From assembly GCF_003797125.1 (NCBI RefSeq), contig NZ_RKKE01000002.1:35561-99560 (forward strand): a stretch of DNA of 64,000 nucleotides. The letters are read 5' to 3'. The DNA is from Shewanella frigidimarina. GTDB taxonomy: Bacteria > Pseudomonadota > Gammaproteobacteria > Enterobacterales > Shewanellaceae. The notes under the pieces were generated by a model that saw only the letters and a program-made list of their open reading frames with translations, made no database searches and was not told the DNA's origin. The stretch's first letter is position 1; each line of letters begins with the position of its first letter. A program made the position numbers and the translations under genes. This document shows positions 16,783 through 26,612 of this stretch, one piece after another.

Positions 16783-19595
16783 TAGGCTACGTCCTCTGCT
16801 ACTGATGGTTGATGGTCAATGTCGGAATAAGATTCGCAATAAGATAAGGCATCTATCCAACTCTGCTTGGCACACTGCTTAACTTCACTATGACAACTGC
16901 CACATTGACGGCCGCAGCCGAGTAATAACTGGGTGCTATCTAACGCCTGCTCAAAACTGATATTCGCAAAACCGTCACTCATGACTTGATCATTAAATTG
17001 TTGATTGATTTCGTCATTAATGTTCGCTTCAGTTACCCCTGTACAAGCACAGATTAACGAGCTGTTACCGGCCTTTATTTGCTGATGTAGTAACTTCATT
17101 AACGGCTGGTCTACAGGTTTACCAATAAAATCATTCATCTGATTTAAGGCCACATTCACTTGAGTGTGAGACAACACTTTTAATGCCTTAAGTAATCCTT
17201 TATCCATATTGCATTGGATATATAAAGGCTGGTCATCTACCGTTAAAGTCCATTTTAGTGAATGCGCTGTTGCTTGGTAGGCAAAGCCGTCGTCGGTATC
17301 AGTAAAACCGATGTGATGACACACTCCGTTCTCTAGCGTTTGTGCAACTTGCCAACATAGCCCGTGAGCAGAAGAGTCGTGTTGACCAAAAACCACCCCT
17401 TGCAGCGCAAGTTCAACAGGGGTTAATGCCACGGGTTGACACTTAAACCCAGGTTGTTTTGATATTGGGTCGACACGTGCATCTAATGCTTGATTCACGC
17501 CTTTTGTCAGCGAAAACTGTGCAGACCAATGCATCGACATCAAAATCATATTTGCCGGCATTTCATCATCGACAACGGCGCGAGCCATCGTGAATGAAGC
17601 GTGGGTTATAAGGTCAGGGTTAGCAGTCTCTGCAGAGTTTTGTTCAATTTGATTTTGAATAGCTTCAATGCGGACAAAGCCACCTTCTGTTAACGACAAT
17701 GCACTGAGTTGTGATGAATGCAGATGAACTATTGGTTCTGGAATGCTGGCTCGTAGGCTAGCAATATGCCCGGTGCGAGTCATGGTATGCCACTGATCTC
17801 TACTGCGGCCAGTATTTAATAATAGCGTGTTACTCGGCAATAATTGCTGCGATACATTAGCGGCTGGCGCGACAAACTGCGCTTTACCCGTTGCGGTAGC
17901 AAATTCACCTAGGCCGAAAACACGCACGTTTTGTTGACCAATTTGAGTTGCCGAAGCAATAGGCCATTGCGTCGGTGCCAATGCATCATATTGTGCTTTG
18001 GATAACTCTGTTAGCCCAGTAAGATCAAATACCTTAGTTGGAAAAACCTGTTTAACCTTCGCCGATAAGGCTGCAAACTCGCTAAATATGCTGGCATTGT
18101 CATCAAACTCAAAACCATCAAAGCCCATTTTCTTAGCTACTTGGCTAACGGCCCACCAATCTGGTTTAGCTTGCCCTTTGGCAGTGATAAAGCCGCGTTG
18201 ACGAGTAATAGTGCGTTCACTATTAGTGACGGTACCGCATTTTTCGGACCAACCTTGAGCGGGGAGTAATACATCAGCAAATTTGGCGGTATCAGAATCA
18301 GGACTGATTTCAGACACCACCACAAAAGGACAATCTGCTAATGCCCGTGCAATTTTTTCACTGTTGGGTAAAGACACCACAGGATTTGTGCCCATAATCC
18401 AAATCGCTTTGATTTTACCTTCGGCAAGGGCATCAAACATCTCAACTGCAGCCAATCCTTTTTGATCCGCAATACTATCAACTTTCCAAAAATCAGCTAA
18501 TAACTGCTGCTCCGGTTGTGAAAACCCCATATGACACGCTAACTGAGTGGCCAACCCACCAACCTCACGACCGCCCATGGCATTAGGCTGCCCTGTTAAC
18601 GAAAAAAAACCACAACCAGCTTGACCAATGTGCCCTAACGCGAGGTGGCAGTTAATCATCGCATTGGTTGCATCGGTGCCAATGGTTGACTGATTAACCC
18701 CCTGACAAGATGCCGTAAGTACTTTTTTATTGTTGGCTACAAGTTGATAGAATTGTGTCAGCTGAGTGACTGAAACACCGACTTGCGTGGCAAGATCGGC
18801 TAAATTGGCACTTAATTGTTGCGCCTGCAAAACCACAGTATCAAAGCCTTCTGTATGTGCGGCAATATACGCGTGGTCGACACGATTTTGATCTGCTAGG
18901 TAACCGAGTAAGCCATGAAATAAGGTTAAATCAGCGCCCGGTTTAATGGCTAAATGTAAGTCTGCTTGTTTTGCTGTGGCTGTTGATAACGGGTCGATTA
19001 CCACTAGCTGAGCATTATTGGCTTTTTTTGCGGCTAAAATTCGTTGAAAAATAACGGGATGAGTCCAAGCTGTATTGGCCCCTACAAGCACTATCACATC
19101 AGCTTGCTCTAGATCGTCGTAACATCCAGGAACTACATCCTCACCAAAGGCACGCTGCATTGCGCTCACTGCTGACGACATACATAAGCGTGAGTTAGTA
19201 TCGACGTTAGCCGTTTTTAAAAAACCTTTAGCAAACTTGTTGGCAACATAATAATCTTCAGTGAGTAATTGGCCAGAAAGATACAGTGCGACTGAATCTG
19301 GACCATGTTCTGCAATGGTTTGCGCAAAGGTATCAGCAATTAAGGTGCTCGCCTTGTCCCAATCAAGTGGCATACCAGAACGAAGTTTAGGGTAACGCAG
19401 TACATTGGGTTGGGCTAAACTGTCGAGTAAGCGTTCACCTTTGGCACATAAATGACCGTAATTAGCTGGATGCTTGTTGTCACCAACTAGTATTAAATCT
19501 GCAGCATCGACATCGGTCCAATTCGGTTTATTTGAAGACACGCTAACACCGCATCCGACACCACAATAAGCACAACTTGATTGGACCACTGACAT
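16782..19595 (-). CDS. nasA: Assimilatory nitrate reductase catalytic subunit
   Basis: Cytoplasmic molybdenum (bis-MGD) enzyme that reduces nitrate to nitrite. The N-terminal [4Fe-4S] motif is CAYCGVGCG, with CAKG further on; the Mo region includes TNSRLCMSSAVSAMQRAFG, and LTGQPNAMGGREVGG is typical of nitrate reductases. The C-terminal region adds a BFD-like [2Fe-2S] domain (CACTGV and LGCGRQCGSCHSEV). 937 aa, fitting the long NasA type. AGGG precedes the ATG, and a sigma-54 promoter lies about 40 nt upstream. First gene of nasA-cobA-TrpD2-ANTAR. Confidence 0.94.
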   Translation of the reverse strand: MSVVQSSCAYCGVGCGVSVSSNKPNWTDVDAADLILVGDNKHPANYGHLCAKGERLLDSLAQPNVLRYPKLRSGMPLDWDKASTLIADTFAQTIAEHGPDSVALYLSGQLLTEDYYVANKFAKGFLKTANVDTNSRLCMSSAVSAMQRAFGEDVVPGCYDDLEQADVIVLVGANTAWTHPVIFQRILAAKKANNAQLVVIDPLSTATAKQADLHLAIKPGADLTLFHGLLGYLADQNRVDHAYIAAHTEGFDTVVLQAQQLSANLADLATQVGVSVTQLTQFYQLVANNKKVLTASCQGVNQSTIGTDATNAMINCHLALGHIGQAGCGFFSLTGQPNAMGGREVGGLATQLACHMGFSQPEQQLLADFWKVDSIADQKGLAAVEMFDALAEGKIKAIWIMGTNPVVSLPNSEKIARALADCPFVVVSEISPDSDTAKFADVLLPAQGWSEKCGTVTNSERTITRQRGFITAKGQAKPDWWAVSQVAKKMGFDGFEFDDNASIFSEFAALSAKVKQVFPTKVFDLTGLTELSKAQYDALAPTQWPIASATQIGQQNVRVFGLGEFATATGKAQFVAPAANVSQQLLPSNTLLLNTGRSRDQWHTMTRTGHIASLRASIPEPIVHLHSSQLSALSLTEGGFVRIEAIQNQIEQNSAETANPDLITHASFTMARAVVDDEMPANMILMSMHWSAQFSLTKGVNQALDARVDPISKQPGFKCQPVALTPVELALQGVVFGQHDSSAHGLCWQVAQTLENGVCHHIGFTDTDDGFAYQATAHSLKWTLTVDDQPLYIQCNMDKGLLKALKVLSHTQVNVALNQMNDFIGKPVDQPLMKLLHQQIKAGNSSLICACTGVTEANINDEINQQFNDQVMSDGFANISFEQALDSTQLLLGCGRQCGSCHSEVKQCAKQSWIDALSYCESYSDIDHQPSVAEDVA

Positions 19596-19635
19596 ACATC
19601 TACCCTTTCACTTTGACTATCTCATGGGTAAGGTA

Positions 19636-19653
19636 CTGCGAAAGCTGTGCCAG
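19636..19653 (-). promoter_or_regulatory. Sigma-54 (RpoN) promoter of nasA
   Basis: Minus-strand CTGGCACAGCTTTCGCAG matches TGGCAC-N5-TTGCA closely, with GG (19650-19651) and GC (19638-19639) exactly 10 bases apart. It gives a short leader of about 30 nt without a terminator, in contrast to nirB. Confidence 0.8.
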
Positions 19654-19715
19654 AAAATTAACTCACTGATTTATAATAGAAATGGATATTTAGATAAATA
19701 AAGCATTACAACATT

Positions 19716-19732
19716 TGCGCAACAAAAGTGCA
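19716..19732. promoter_or_regulatory. NtrC-type enhancer site upstream of nasA
   Basis: TGCGCAACAAAAGTGCA has the TGC-N11-GCA spacing and near-consensus arms of NtrC sites (TGCACC-N5-GGTGCA), about 75 bp upstream of the sigma-54 promoter. A second dyad TGCGCT-N7-AGCGCA follows at 19738-19756 with 2 extra bases. Nitrogen control of nasA is the natural reading. Confidence 0.6.
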
Positions 19733-19840
19733 TTGACTGCGCTGTTATGTAGCGCATCTAATTGAAATCAAAAGACTTTAAATACCTATAAAGAGGTATA
19801 AAAATAAAAGTGAGATGTATACTCTTGAGGAATAAAAACA

Positions 19841-19867
19841 AAAATACCGACATTATGTCGGTATTTT
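19841..19867 (-). terminator. Terminator after the tetraheme cytochrome gene
   Basis: AAAATACCGAC and GTCGGTATTTT form an 11-bp stem with a 5-base loop; reading leftward it is followed by TTTTTGTTTTT. It lies about 20 nt after the cctA stop. Confidence 0.85.
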
Positions 19868-19885
19868 CAAGCTATCTAAGATAAC

Positions 19886-20224
19886 TTATTTTGCAGTACG
19901 GCCATCATCGTGGCATGTATCACATGTTGGCTTTTCGCCTACTTTTGCTTCATGTGGCGCATGACAATCAGCACACATAAGTAACCCATCATGTGGCTTA
20001 TGGTTATCATCCATTTCAGCTAGTGAACCATGACAACTTTGACATTGTTCAAATTCATAAGCGCCATCTTTTGATGGTTCACCATCAGCGTGACAGTTTT
20101 CACAGCCACCCATTTCAACGTGAAACTCTGCGAGGGTCTCATCAGCAGCAAATGATGCAGAAGACATCATCATTACCGCGAAACCAGCCGCAAACAATGC
20201 ACTTAGTAGTTTATTGCTCACCAT
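19886..20224 (-). CDS. cctA: Small periplasmic tetraheme cytochrome c (STC)
   Basis: Periplasmic electron carrier that in Shewanella shuttles electrons between inner-membrane quinol dehydrogenases and terminal reductases. After a signal peptide ending SASFA, the mature 86-residue chain has exactly four CxxCH heme sites: CENCH, CQSCH, CADCH and CDTCH, plus distal histidines such as FHVEMGG and NHKPHDG. Length 112 aa matches STC/CctA. GGAGG precedes the ATG. Single-gene unit with its own terminator. Confidence 0.93.
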
Positions 20225-20556
20225 TCATTCCTCCAATTTAGTGTGTGTCCGCATTCTTTTATCTGACGCGGATCAGCACACTGCAACACGACACTTTGCT
20301 TAAGGGTTATTCAACAACTTTGTTTATAAACCGTTTATCAAAGATTTATAAACAATCTCAAATTAACTGACAATATAAACGTAGTTAATCAATCCACTTT
20401 AAGCAAAATTAATTTAGATTAAGTAATAATAGCAGCGATAATTAGATGAAGATGTGCGCTACATCATGTAACTCGATGGTTTTTAGTCAATAAATCATCT
20501 TAAGAGCAGAAACAAGCTAATACAGCAAAGGCTAATACATTGGCTTATAGCCAATA
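20225..20556. other. Upstream region of cctA
   Basis: No gene is visible in this 330-base, AT-rich stretch. It must contain the cctA promoter. No exact FNR or CRP palindrome was found; TGTGCGCTACATCA near 20453 resembles a degraded CRP site only. Confidence 0.4.
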
Positions 20557-20581
20557 AAAAGCCCCAATCGATATTGGGGCT
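20557..20581 (-). terminator. Terminator after the dehydrogenase gene
   Basis: AGCCCCAAT and ATTGGGGCT pair around a 4-base loop and are followed leftward by TTTTTA, 33 nt downstream of the 20614 stop. Confidence 0.85.
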
Positions 20582-20613
20582 ACATTTACACATATAACAA
20601 CTTAGTGTTTATA

Positions 20614-21489
20614 TTAACTGCGAGACTTTTCTAAGCGAGCAAGTAAACTAGAAGTATCCCAGCGATTACCTTTCATTGCTTGAACTTCAGAATAAAATTG
20701 ATCAACTAATGCGGCTACCGGTAAATGGCTACCATTACGACGGGCTTCATCTAATGCAATACCCAAATCTTTACGCATCCAATCGATAGCAAAACCAAAA
20801 TCATATTGACCTTGCCACATCGTTTTATAGCGATTTTCCATCTGCCAGCTTTGTGCCGCGCCTTTGCTGATCACTTCAATCACTTTCAAGCCATCTAAAC
20901 CAGCACTTTTAGCAAAATGAAGTCCCTCTGCGAGGCCTTGCACTACACCAGCAATACAAATTTGGTTAACCATTTTAGTCAACTGCCCCGCCCCAACTGG
21001 CCCTAACAATTCAGCGCAACGGCTGTATGCCGATATGACGGGTTTAACAGTATCAAAATGAGCTTGGTCACCACCCATCATCACCGTTAACGCACCATTT
21101 TCGGCACCGGCTTGACCACCTGAAACTGGCGCGTCTAAGAATGCGATGTTAAGTGGCTCAATGTGCGCGGCAATTTCACGTGCAACATCTGCTGAAGCGG
21201 TTGTATGGTCAACTAAAATAGCACCAGCATGCATACCATGCACAATCCCATGTTCACCTAATACTACTTGACGTAGGTCATCATCATTACCCACACAGGT
21301 AAAAACAATGTCTTGGCCTTGGGCGGCATCTTTTGGTGTATCAGCCTTCTTACCACCATATTGTTCAACCCACTGAGTCGCTTTAGCCCCTGTACGGTTA
21401 TAAACAGTAACGTCATGACCCTGTTTAACCAAATGCCCCGCCATCGGGAACCCCATAACGCCTAAACCAATAAATGCTACCTTGGCCAT
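20614..21489 (-). CDS. 3-hydroxyisobutyrate dehydrogenase family oxidoreductase
   Basis: NAD(P)-dependent beta-hydroxyacid dehydrogenase, cytoplasmic. The Rossmann motif is FIGLGVMGFPMAGHL; DAPVSGGQAGAENG is the substrate-binding signature, and the catalytic lysine lies in GQLTKMVNQ. 291 aa is the usual length. Closest functional guesses are 2-hydroxy-3-oxopropionate (tartronate semialdehyde) reductase or 3-hydroxyisobutyrate dehydrogenase; the sequence does not separate them. It follows a thioesterase gene by 13 nt in the same direction, so the two are likely co-transcribed. Confidence 0.82.
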   Translation of the reverse strand: MAKVAFIGLGVMGFPMAGHLVKQGHDVTVYNRTGAKATQWVEQYGGKKADTPKDAAQGQDIVFTCVGNDDDLRQVVLGEHGIVHGMHAGAILVDHTTASADVAREIAAHIEPLNIAFLDAPVSGGQAGAENGALTVMMGGDQAHFDTVKPVISAYSRCAELLGPVGAGQLTKMVNQICIAGVVQGLAEGLHFAKSAGLDGLKVIEVISKGAAQSWQMENRYKTMWQGQYDFGFAIDWMRKDLGIALDEARRNGSHLPVAALVDQFYSEVQAMKGNRWDTSSLLARLEKSRS

Positions 21490-21502
21490 GATTTCCCCTT
21501 AT

Positions 21503-21991
21503 TTATTCAACTGAAGGTTTAACGTGAGCTTCCATTTCGGCACCGATACGCTTACGCATATCCATTAGTCTCAATGCACTATCACGTAAGCGAACATCAT
21601 CAGCGGTAGCTGGTATCCACTCAGGAACCGATGTCGGATGTCCTTCATCGTCTACTGCTACCATAATAACAATACAGTGGGTTGTCAGATGACGTTCAGA
21701 TTCTTTAGGATCGCCTGCTTTTACATCAATGGCAATGTGCATAGACGTTGTACCGGTATAAATAACTTTACCAGTCACTTCAACAATATTACCCACATGG
21801 ATAGGCTTAACAAATCGAATGCCGCCAGCATAAACAGTAATACAATATTTACCGCTCCAGCCTGCTGCAGCTGCATAAGCAGCTAAATCGATCCATTTCA
21901 TTACAGCACCACCGTGAACCTTACCGCCAAAATTGACATCTGCAGGTTCGGCCAAAAAACGTAATGTAAGTTGTCTATCTTTACCGGCCAT
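21503..21991 (-). CDS. Hotdog-fold acyl-CoA thioesterase (YciA/BACH type)
   Basis: Hydrolyses acyl-CoA to free acid and CoA. The single hotdog domain has NFGGKVHGGAVMKWIDLAAYAAA, with the active-site Asp in the central helix, followed by GGIRFVKPIHVGNIVEVTGKVIYTGTTSM. 162 aa, cytoplasmic. The C-terminal helix is charged. It precedes the dehydrogenase gene and stands close to the fatty-acid cluster, but a terminator at 22088-22117 separates it from fabF. Confidence 0.85.
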   Translation of the reverse strand: MAGKDRQLTLRFLAEPADVNFGGKVHGGAVMKWIDLAAYAAAAGWSGKYCITVYAGGIRFVKPIHVGNIVEVTGKVIYTGTTSMHIAIDVKAGDPKESERHLTTHCIVIMVAVDDEGHPTSVPEWIPATADDVRLRDSALRLMDMRKRIGAEMEAHVKPSVE

Positions 21992-22087
21992 AATAGATCC
22001 TATTAACTAAGTTTCATTACTTATCAGTCTACGCTAAATCATCATTTAACGGGAATTGATAAATACTAATGTGACAAAAAACAAATA

Positions 22088-22117
22088 AAAAAGGGAAGAT
22101 TTTCATCTTCCCTTTTT
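22088..22117 (-). terminator. Terminator after fabF
   Basis: AAAAAGGGAAGAT and ATCTTCCCTTTTT form a perfect 13-bp stem with loop TTTC just after the fabF stop; both flanks are A/T-rich so it is efficient leftward. Confidence 0.85.
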
Positions 22118-22130
22118 GGCATTAACTCGA

Positions 22131-23369
22131 TTAAATTTTCTTAAACAGTAACGAACCGTTTGTGCCACCAAAGCCAAATGAATTACATAAGGCATAGTCA
22201 AACTGATGTCGACGTGAAGTGTGGGCAACAAAATCTAAATCGCACCCTTCATCTGGATTATCTAAGTTGATTGTTGGCGGTACGTGTTGGTCACGCAGTG
22301 CAAGCAAAGTAATAATGGCTTCAACAGCGCCTGCTGCACCTAATAAATGTCCGGTCATGGATTTAGTCGAACTCACCAATACATCATAAGCATGTGGTCC
22401 AAATACCGATTTAACCGCGGCAGCTTCAGCTTTATCGCCTGCATTGGTTGAAGTGCCATGAGCATTAATGTAACCCACTTGTTCTTTTTGGATCTGTGCA
22501 TCATTAATGGCATTGACCATTGCAGCCGCAGCGCCTGCACCATCACTTGGTGGTGATGTCATGTGGAATGCATCACCGCTCATGCCAAAACCGACTAACT
22601 CACCGTAAATTTTTGCACCACGCGCTTTAGCACGCTCGAACTCTTCCATCACAATCACACCCGCGCCATCGCCAATGACAAAGCCATCACGGTCTTTGTC
22701 CCAAGGACGGCTTGCTGCTGTTGGATCTTCATTACGAGTAGATAATGCTTTAGCGGCACTAAAACCTGCGACACCTAATGGGCTCGTCACATCTTCTGCA
22801 CCACCGGCAACCATCACATCAGCATCACCATAAGCAATGGTACGTGCAGCAAAACCAATATTGTGAACACCTGTAGTGCAGGCTGTAGTCACGGCAAAGT
22901 TAGGACCTGTCATGCCATACATAATCGACAAGTGTCCGGCAATCATATTGATAATAGTGCTTGGCACAAAAAAGGGTGACACTTTACGTGGTCCACCATT
23001 TAATAATGCAGAATGGCCTTGTTCAATTAACCACATCCCCCCCATACCAGCACCAATAGCGGTACCTATACGAGCTGGGTTTTCTTGGCTCATATCTAAG
23101 CCTGAATCTTTTACTGCTTGAATGCCTGCAGCCATGCCGTATTGGATAAATAAATCCATTTTACGAGCATCTTTTTTGGTTAGGTATTGTTCGACATCAA
23201 AATCTTTCACAGAGCCACTGAAACGAGTACCAAATTCACTAGCATCAAACTTAGTGATTGGAGCAATACCACTCTTACCTGCCAATAAGGCATTCCAAGT
23301 AGACTCGACATCATTACCCACAGGAGTCACTAGGCCAAGACCTGTGATGACGACACGACGTTTAGACAT
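22131..23369 (-). CDS. fabF: 3-oxoacyl-ACP synthase II
   Basis: Elongating condensing enzyme of type II fatty-acid synthesis, also setting the cold-responsive cis-vaccenate level in enterics. Catalytic Cys in [12 protein letters not shown], histidines in [11 protein letters not shown] and [14 protein letters not shown], and the C-terminal [15 protein letters not shown] at 23369 has AAAGGTG upstream; an earlier in-frame GTG at 23378 is inside that site. 412 aa, standard. Downstream of acpP but behind a strong terminator, so partly independent expression is likely. Confidence 0.95.
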   Translation of the reverse strand: MSKRRVVITGLGLVTPVGNDVESTWNALLAGKSGIAPITKFDASEFGTRFSGSVKDFDVEQYLTKKDARKMDLFIQYGMAAGIQAVKDSGLDMSQENPARIGTAIGAGMGGMWLIEQGHSALLNGGPRKVSPFFVPSTIINMIAGHLSIMYGMTGPNFAVTTACTTGVHNIGFAARTIAYGDADVMVAGGAEDVTSPLGVAGFSAAKALSTRNEDPTAASRPWDKDRDGFVIGDGAGVIVMEEFERAKARGAKIYGELVGFGMSGDAFHMTSPPSDGAGAAAAMVNAINDAQIQKEQVGYINAHGTSTNAGDKAEAAAVKSVFGPHAYDVLVSSTKSMTGHLLGAAGAVEAIITLLALRDQHVPPTINLDNPDEGCDLDFVAHTSRRHQFDYALCNSFGFGGTNGSLLFKKI

Positions 23370-23487
23370 GATATTCACCTTTAAATAAAATCTGCCACGA
23401 TGCCATTATTGCGATTTAGCTAAAGAAGTATAAGGAGGGATGTTCTAATGCAATAAAATGGAACGAGCGTTTACAAATGCTTTAAAC

Positions 23488-23519
23488 AAAAACAGGCGGC
23501 ATAAATGCCGCCTGTTTTT
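23488..23519 (-). terminator. Terminator between acpP and fabF
   Basis: AAAAACAGGCGGCAT and ATGCCGCCTGTTTTT form a perfect 15-bp stem with a 2-base loop, 12 nt downstream of the acpP stop. It lets the very highly expressed acpP be uncoupled from fabF. Confidence 0.9.
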
Positions 23520-23531
23520 GTGAATTCTTGA

Positions 23532-23765
23532 TTACTGATTCTTAGAAACGTAATCGATCGCTGCTTGAACAGTAGTGATCTTTTCAGCTTCTTCGTCAGG
23601 GATCTCAGTATCAAACTCTTCTTCTAGAGCCATAACCAATTCAACAGTGTCTAGAGAATCAGCGCCTAAATCATCTACAAAAGAAGCAGCTGATTTAACG
23701 TCTTCTTCTTTAACGCCAAGTTGTTCGATGATGATTTTCTTTACACGTTCTTCGATGTTGCTCAT
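23532..23765 (-). CDS. acpP: Acyl carrier protein
   Basis: Carries growing acyl chains on 4'-phosphopantetheine attached to Ser37 in the motif [10 protein letters not shown]. 77 aa, strongly acidic, practically identical in layout to other gammaproteobacterial ACPs ([18 protein letters not shown]). A gap of about 160 nt to fabG leaves room for its own promoter, as in E. coli, and a strong terminator follows. Confidence 0.97.
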   Translation of the reverse strand: MSNIEERVKKIIIEQLGVKEEDVKSAASFVDDLGADSLDTVELVMALEEEFDTEIPDEEAEKITTVQAAIDYVSKNQ

Positions 23766-23928
23766 TAGTTTTCTTTCCTATTCAAATTACGCACTTGCGT
23801 AAGATTGCGAGTAGTTTATTCGAATTAGATAACAATGCAAGCTTAGATTTTGTGGTCTAACCACAAAAATTAACATTGAATTGTCTCTAACACTGACTCA
23901 AATGAAGGTAGTTGCCTACCTATCGCCC

Positions 23929-24675
23929 TTAAACCATGTACATACCGCCATTCACATGCAATGTTTCGCCTGTGATATAAGCGGCTGAATCCGAGGCCAA
24001 AAACAATACTGCATTGGCAATTTCTTGTGCTTGCCCTAATCGTTCCATCGGAACTTGCGACATAATAGCTTGTTGCTGCTCAACTGTCAGCTCATCTGTC
24101 ATGTCTGTCTGGATAAATCCAGGTGCAATAGCATTCACTGTTATTTGACGAGATGCAACCTCTCTTGCAAGAGATTTTGTAAATCCGATCAAACCAGCTT
24201 TAGCTGCCGAGTAATTTACTTGGCCAGCATTACCCATTGTACCTACTACAGAACCGATACTGATAATACGTCCGAAACGTTTTTTCATCATAGATCGCAT
24301 TACTGGTTTAGACAATTTAAATAGGGATGTCAAATTCGTGTCAATAATATCTTGCCACTCATCATCTTTCATCCGCATTAATAAATTGTCACGGGTAATA
24401 CCCGCATTGTTGATAAGAATATCAACTTCACCTGCTTTTTCTTTGATCTGGCTATATAAATCAGCAACAGATTGAGAATCAGTGACATTTAACACCATCC
24501 CAAAGCCTTTGTCACCTAAGTATGCTTGAATCGCCGCAGCACCTTTTTCACTGGTTGCAGTACCGATAACCATCGCACCAGCTTGTACTAATGATTCAGC
24601 AATCGCACGCCCAATACCACGACTAGCACCTGTTACTAGGGCAACTTTACCGTCTAAATTAATGCTAAAGCTCAT
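23929..24675 (-). CDS. fabG: 3-oxoacyl-ACP reductase
   Basis: NADPH-dependent short-chain dehydrogenase of fatty-acid elongation. TGASRGIGRAI is the nucleotide-binding motif, NNAGITRDNLLMRMKDDEW is FabG-typical, and the catalytic Ser-Tyr-Lys set appears as IGSVVG...YSAAKAG. 248 aa. It ends in VNGGMYMV as other FabG proteins do. Ten nt downstream of fabD. Confidence 0.95.
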   Translation of the reverse strand: MSFSINLDGKVALVTGASRGIGRAIAESLVQAGAMVIGTATSEKGAAAIQAYLGDKGFGMVLNVTDSQSVADLYSQIKEKAGEVDILINNAGITRDNLLMRMKDDEWQDIIDTNLTSLFKLSKPVMRSMMKKRFGRIISIGSVVGTMGNAGQVNYSAAKAGLIGFTKSLAREVASRQITVNAIAPGFIQTDMTDELTVEQQQAIMSQVPMERLGQAQEIANAVLFLASDSAAYITGETLHVNGGMYMV

Positions 24676-24685
24676 ATCAACTCCT

Positions 24686-25612
24686 TTATTCGACTAATGC
24701 AGCAAATGAAGCAGCATCATTGACCGCTTGAGCGGATATCGATTTATTAATTCTTTTTGTTAAACCGGTTAATACTTTACCCGGTCCACACTCTATTAAT
24801 TTTGTAACACCTTGTGTCGCCATAAATTCAACAGACTCACTCCAACGCACTGGGCAATATAACTGACGCACTAATGCATCTTTAATTGCCTGTGAATCCG
24901 TCGGCATGGCCACATCAACATTGTTAACAACATTAATGGTAGGCTCTGAGAATGTCACTTCAATTAAGGCTTTAGCGAGTTCATCAGCGGCTGGCTTCAT
25001 TAGTGCACAATGTGATGGCACACTCACAGGCAATGCTACTGTCATTTTGGCCCCAGCAGCTTTACATGCTGCTGCTGCGCGTTCAACAGCCGCTTTCTCA
25101 CCGGCTATCACGACTTGCCCAGGGCTGTTGTAGTTAACAGGGCTTACCACGCTACCTTCAGCAGACTCTGCACATGCTTTAGCAATAGCATCATCATCAA
25201 GACCAATAATGGCAAACATGGCACCAGAACCTGCTGGTACAGCTTGTTGCATTAATTTCCCCCGTAGCTCAACTAATTTAACGGCATCGGTAAATTCAAT
25301 CACACCGGCGCATACTAAAGCAGAATATTCACCAAGGCTGTGGCCTGCTAATAAAGAAGGCATAGTCTTGTTAGATGCTTGATATGCACGCCAAATAGCC
25401 ACGCTTGCAGTGAGCAATGCTGGTTGGGTTTTATCTGTTTCATTTAAGGTTTCAGCTGGGCCATTGGCAACAAGATCCCATAAATCATAACCTAACGCGT
25501 CACTCGCTTCGGCAAAGGTTTTGCCGATAACATCGTTAGATTGAGCTAATTCAGCTAACATTCCTACAGCCTGTGAACCTTGGCCAGGAAATACAAAAGC
25601 AACATTTTCCAT
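24686..25612 (-). CDS. fabD: Malonyl-CoA:ACP transacylase
   Basis: Loads malonate from CoA onto ACP. Contains FVFPGQGSQAVGM, the nucleophile serine in AGHSLGEYSALVCAG, the conserved arginine in VELRGKLMQQAVP, and the histidine in PVSVPSHCALM. 308 aa is the exact family length. Between fabH and fabG in the canonical cluster. Confidence 0.95.
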   Translation of the reverse strand: MENVAFVFPGQGSQAVGMLAELAQSNDVIGKTFAEASDALGYDLWDLVANGPAETLNETDKTQPALLTASVAIWRAYQASNKTMPSLLAGHSLGEYSALVCAGVIEFTDAVKLVELRGKLMQQAVPAGSGAMFAIIGLDDDAIAKACAESAEGSVVSPVNYNSPGQVVIAGEKAAVERAAAACKAAGAKMTVALPVSVPSHCALMKPAADELAKALIEVTFSEPTINVVNNVDVAMPTDSQAIKDALVRQLYCPVRWSESVEFMATQGVTKLIECGPGKVLTGLTKRINKSISAQAVNDAASFAALVE

Positions 25613-25644
25613 AAACGCTTACCTGTATAAAATTAATTTGAAAA

Positions 25645-26604
25645 TTAAAAACGAACTAAAGCACTGCCCCAAGCAAAACCACCGCCAAATGCTTCGAGTA
25701 GTAATAAATGTCCACGCTGAATTCGACCATCACGCACCGCTTCATCTAATGCGATAGGCACCGATGCGGCAGAAGTATTACCGTGTCTCGCTAAAGTCAG
25801 CACGACTTTATCTAGACTCATGTGCAACTTTTTAGCCGTGGCATTAATAATGCGGAAATTAGCTTGATGCGGCACTAGCCAGTCAATTTCTGATTTATCG
25901 ACATTATTAAGACGCAAGGTTTCAGTGACCACATTAGACAGCTGGGTAACTGCAACTTTAAAAACATCGTTGCCTTTCATGGTCATAAAGCCAACAGCTT
26001 CAGAACTTTCGTTAGCACGAGGAGGGAAAGAACATTTTAATAAATCCCCTTGGCTGCCATCTGCATAGATATGCGTAGCAATGATACCAGGTGTATCACT
26101 AACGCCAATAATCGCTGCGCCGGCGCCATCGCCAAATAAAATGACGGTAGAGCGATCAGCAGGATCGCACATCCGTGACAATACGTCAGAACCTATAACC
26201 AGTACTTTTTTAGCAGAACCTGTTTTTACAAATTGATCCGCGACCGATAAAGCATAGATAAATCCAGAACACGCGGCAGCAATATCAAAGGCAGGAATAT
26301 TTTTAACGCCTAAAAGGGCCTGAATTTCGCATGCAGCTGCAGGAAATGCGTTTGATGCACTGGTGGTTCCACAAACAATCATATCGAGATCGCTAGCTTC
26401 GATTCCTGCCATTTCAAGCGCTTTTAGTGCCGCTTGATAACCCATTGTTGAAACCGATTCGTCTGATGCAGCAATGCGCCGCTCAGAAATACCGGTTCGG
26501 TCAACAATCCATTGGTCACTGGTTTCAACCATTTTTTCGAGATCTTGATTGCTACGAACTTGCACAGGTAGATAGCTACCTGTTCCGAGAATTTTTGTGT
26601 GCAT
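25645..26604 (-). CDS. fabH: 3-oxoacyl-ACP synthase III
   Basis: Starts fatty-acid synthesis by condensing acetyl-CoA with malonyl-ACP. Catalytic Cys112 in [10 protein letters not shown], His in [11 protein letters not shown] and Asn in [12 protein letters not shown] are all present. 319 aa. It follows plsX by 8 nt and is followed by fabD. Confidence 0.95.
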   Translation of the reverse strand: MHTKILGTGSYLPVQVRSNQDLEKMVETSDQWIVDRTGISERRIAASDESVSTMGYQAALKALEMAGIEASDLDMIVCGTTSASNAFPAAACEIQALLGVKNIPAFDIAAACSGFIYALSVADQFVKTGSAKKVLVIGSDVLSRMCDPADRSTVILFGDGAGAAIIGVSDTPGIIATHIYADGSQGDLLKCSFPPRANESSEAVGFMTMKGNDVFKVAVTQLSNVVTETLRLNNVDKSEIDWLVPHQANFRIINATAKKLHMSLDKVVLTLARHGNTSAASVPIALDEAVRDGRIQRGHLLLLEAFGGGFAWGSALVRF

Positions 26605-26612
26605 ATATGAGA

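Noticed and set aside
20440..20480. CRP site upstream of cctA (TGTGCGCTACATCA)
   Set aside because: Only one half resembles TGTGA-N6-TCACA; too weak to call.
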